From the NCBI RefSeq assembly GCF_018531495.1, contig NZ_JAHDTI010000005.1:62001-126000 (forward strand): DNA of 64,000 nucleotides, given 5' to 3'. This stretch comes from Nonomuraea sediminis (lineage in GTDB: Bacteria > Actinomycetota > Actinomycetes > Streptosporangiales > Streptosporangiaceae). The notes beneath the pieces were generated by a model that had not been told where the DNA came from, made no database searches, and worked only from the letters and a program-made list of their open reading frames with translations. The position numbers and the translations under genes are program-made. Positions within the stretch are counted from its first letter, which is position 1, and each line of letters starts with the position of its first letter. Shown in pieces: positions 61,836 to 64,000 of the stretch.

Positions 61836-63431
61836 CCCGCGGGCGAACCGGCCCGTGAAGACCCGCACGTCCGCCGCACGGCCGGCCAGGCGGGTCGCCC
61901 AGGTCACCGCCGTCCGCAGCGACGGCTCCGGAGCGTGGTGGGCCTTGTCGACCGACCACCACCAGGTCTTCTCCCTGTACGGCTCGGCCGCCAGCCCGGC
62001 GGCCGCGAGCCGTGCGGGGAGACCGGCCCTCTCCTGGAGCTCCTCCCACTGCGCGCGGCGAAGGCGCAGGTAGAGCAGGTCCTTGAACGCGGCGAGGACG
62101 CCGAGGTCGGAGACTGCGGCGCGGGACAGGTCGAGCCCGTACAGGCGCGGGCACGACAGAAGCGGCGCCAGGTCCACGGGACTGTCCGTACGCGGCGTCA
62201 GCAGGCGCAATGTGGCGTGGCCCGCCAGCGGCGCCAGGTCGATCGCGTCCATGGACAGGGCGAGCAGCTCGACCGGCGTGTCGAGGAGCGGCGTCAGGTC
62301 CGCCCCGGGCAGGTTCTCCACCGTGACCTGCCACAGGGTCGGCGCGCCTCGCAGCGGTCCGAAGTCGGCCCAGGGGGCGTTGCGTACCGTCAGATGTTCG
62401 ATGTCGGGACGCATGCCCCGCATGGAGGCCGCGTCAGGGCCGGTGATCGTCAGTGAGCGGTTCTCCTCCGTCGGCTCTTCCCAGTCGACCCACAGCTCGC
62501 CGTCCTCTTCCTGGTACGCGCCCGACCGCAGCGCCGCGATGTGCTGCCGCAGCAGGCCGGTCACCGAGTCGGCGACGTAGGCCGGGCCGTCGTCGTAGTG
62601 CAGGCCCATGCGGATGACCTGGCCGGGCCGCCCGCCGGGGCCCGGCGCGAGGTCGACGGCCAGGAAGTCGCCGCCGGTGCTGGTGGCGAACGGGATCCAG
62701 CCAGGGTGGTCCGACGCCCGGCGCACCGCGAGCGGCGGGCCGTCGCTGGTGATGAGCGGTCTTCGCAGGTGATCGCGCCACGTGCGCCCCCGGGCCCACC
62801 AGCGGTTCTCCGGCCGGCTCTGGCTCCGCAGCAGTTCGAGGCCGAACCAGGGGTGCCGGTCGAGCAGTCCCTCACCGCCGTCGCCGTCGATGTGCTCGTA
62901 CAGGGCCCGCAGGTCGTCGGGCAGCCCCGTCCCGAGCTGGGCACGGCGCGCCTCGGGGAGCGCTGGCGGGGGCGCGTACGTGTCCCGACCCAGGATCCGG
63001 TCGCGCTCGCGCAGGTACGCGCCGAGCAGGGCGACCGCCTCGCGCGGGTCCCCCGCCTGCGTGGCGTCCACCGGTCCCCGCTGGAACGCCGCGGGCTCGG
63101 GCGGCAGCGCGTGCCGGTCGAGCACGTACAGGAAGCCGCCCGCGTCGTCACGCTCAAGCGACTCGCTGACCACCGCCTCGAACCGTCCCCTGGCCTCGAC
63201 GACCAGCTCGACGGTCACCTGCTCGCCGGCCGGCCCGATCAGCGCGTGCACGGCGCGCAGCTCCTCATGCGGGTCGAGGTCGCCGCCACCCGGATGAGGC
63301 TCGAACCTCAGCCCGCTGTACCCCGACCCGTCCTGGCCGACCGCGAACCCCCGCAGCTCCGCCCTGCGCCACTTCGGTGGCGCCACCGCCGCGATCTTCT
63401 CGGCCAGGCCCCTGAGCACGTCGTCGATCAC
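61821..63431 (-). CDS. SMI1/KNR4 (SUKH)-like protein with leucine-rich tail
   Basis: This 536-residue soluble protein has three parts. The first about 150 residues resemble a domain often seen with immunity proteins (LRGFAVGQDGSGYSGLRFEP). A SUKH/SMI1-KNR4-like domain follows at about 160-300 (LGTGLPDDLRALYEHIDGDG, then WIPFATSTGGDFLAVDLAP). The last about 200 residues carry irregular leucine-rich-like units (LTPLLDTPVELLALSMDAIDLAPLAG cut by Asp turns). SUKH proteins protect against toxins in bacterial competition or serve other binding roles. No toxin gene is visible next to it. It overlaps its convergent neighbour by 15 bp. Confidence 0.72.
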   Translation of the reverse strand: MIDDVLRGLAEKIAAVAPPKWRRAELRGFAVGQDGSGYSGLRFEPHPGGGDLDPHEELRAVHALIGPAGEQVTVELVVEARGRFEAVVSESLERDDAGGFLYVLDRHALPPEPAAFQRGPVDATQAGDPREAVALLGAYLRERDRILGRDTYAPPPALPEARRAQLGTGLPDDLRALYEHIDGDGGEGLLDRHPWFGLELLRSQSRPENRWWARGRTWRDHLRRPLITSDGPPLAVRRASDHPGWIPFATSTGGDFLAVDLAPGPGGRPGQVIRMGLHYDDGPAYVADSVTGLLRQHIAALRSGAYQEEDGELWVDWEEPTEENRSLTITGPDAASMRGMRPDIEHLTVRNAPWADFGPLRGAPTLWQVTVENLPGADLTPLLDTPVELLALSMDAIDLAPLAGHATLRLLTPRTDSPVDLAPLLSCPRLYGLDLSRAAVSDLGVLAAFKDLLYLRLRRAQWEELQERAGLPARLAAAGLAAEPYREKTWWWSVDKAHHAPEPSLRTAVTWATRLAGRAADVRVFTGRFARGSASR

Positions 63432-63494
63432 GCGGCCCTTTGTAGCATGTCCAGATCATCAAGCACGGCCGCGTGATCGAGAGGGGCGGCGTCC

Positions 63495-64000
63495 ATGGAC
63501 GGATGGCAGCTGACCGAGACGTTCTCCAGTTCATCCGGCGAGGTTCGCTGGGACCGCTGGGGAAACCCCGCAGGGCAGCCGGTGGTCCTTCTGCACGGCA
63601 CCCCCTTCTCCTCGTATGTCTGGCGCGGCATCGCCCGCTCTCTCGCCCGGGACCACCAGGTGTTCGTCTGGGACATGCCCGGCTACGGGGCGTCCGAGAT
63701 GTCCGCGGACCAGGATGTGTCCCTGGCCGCCCAGGGACGGGTCTTCACCGAGCTCCTGGCCCACTGGGGGCTGCGGGAACCTTTCGTGGTCGCCCACGAC
63801 TTCGGCGGCGCCGTCTCCTTGCGGGCGCATCTGCTGCACGGCGCCCGGTACCGGGCGCTCGCCCTGGTCGATCCGGTCGCGCTCGCGCCGTGGGGATCCC
63901 CCTTCTTCCGGCTGGTGGGCGAGCACTCGCAGGTCTTCGAACAGCTGCCGCCCGCGCTGCACCATGCCCTGGTCCGCGAGTACGTCAGCTCCGCCAGCAG
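63495..64000 (+). CDS. Alpha/beta hydrolase with Asp nucleophile, cut by window end
   Basis: This open frame starts at an ATG at 63495 and runs past the last base with no stop, giving at least 168 residues. The oxyanion region is VVLLHGTPFSSYVWR near residue 34. The nucleophile position is Asp in VVAHDFGGAVSLRAH near residue 101, not Ser. This form is seen in haloalkane and haloacetate dehalogenases and in epoxide hydrolases. The rest of the active site lies outside the window. It is divergent from the SUKH-like gene across a 63-bp gap. Confidence 0.78.
   Translation, partial: MDGWQLTETFSSSSGEVRWDRWGNPAGQPVVLLHGTPFSSYVWRGIARSLARDHQVFVWDMPGYGASEMSADQDVSLAAQGRVFTELLAHWGLREPFVVAHDFGGAVSLRAHLLHGARYRALALVDPVALAPWGSPFFRLVGEHSQVFEQLPPALHHALVREYVSSAS

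Overview
The window is 64 kb of very GC-rich chromosomal DNA with dense genes, many GTG starts, 1-14 bp gene overlaps, an Lsr2 nucleoid protein, MocR, TetR and LacI regulators, a kinase with WD40 repeats, and a high-affinity uptake hydrogenase. This points to a filamentous soil actinomycete. A Streptosporangiales genus such as Nonomuraea or a relative is my best inference, but nothing here proves the genus.

Layout. (1) 1-16 kb is a patchwork of small metabolic and regulatory genes: a HAD phosphatase, CsbD, membrane proteins, a LysE exporter with a divergent MocR regulator, GNAT proteins, a MATE pump, two TetR regulators with visible operators, an NmrA-type oxidoreductase, a haloalkane-dehalogenase-like hydrolase, an SDR/ECF-sigma pair and a secreted degenerate metallopeptidase. 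A GNAT gene remnant lies at 2.0-2.2 kb. (2) 17-30.4 kb is a complete-looking actinobacterial group 1h [NiFe]-hydrogenase locus. hypF points left. To the right run a SIS protein, a HypC-SIS fusion, hhyS, hhyL, a NifU-like protein, three conserved proteins of unknown function, the large-subunit protease, a 34-residue membrane peptide and hypA-hypC-hypD-hypE. hypB and any obvious electron-transfer protein are missing. (3) 30.4-33.3 kb holds lsr2, an MFS exporter, the C-terminal stump of an APC permease and a cupredoxin lipoprotein.

(4) 33.4-44.4 kb reads as one glycan-utilisation locus. A secreted GH18 enzyme and a GH13 enzyme point left. A LacI repressor sits between them and a rightward operon of sugar-binding lipoprotein, two permeases, a GH5_18-like beta-mannosidase candidate and a GH38 alpha-mannosidase. 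Two matching palindromes, one beside each operon, suggest that the same LacI protein controls both. The enzyme set resembles the N-glycan (high-mannose) pathway known from bifidobacteria.

(5) 44.5-64 kb carries a TetR gene with a perfect operator, a GAF-PP2C phosphatase, membrane and hydrolase genes, a 1145-residue kinase-WD40 protein followed by an Ig-like protein, a DHA2 exporter, a three-subunit molybdenum hydroxylase of the PaoABC type, a hydrolase-methyltransferase fusion, an anchored protein of unknown function, a SUKH-like protein, and a hydrolase cut by the window edge.

All starts were chosen by reading frame, ribosome-binding site and family alignment from memory. No search was run.
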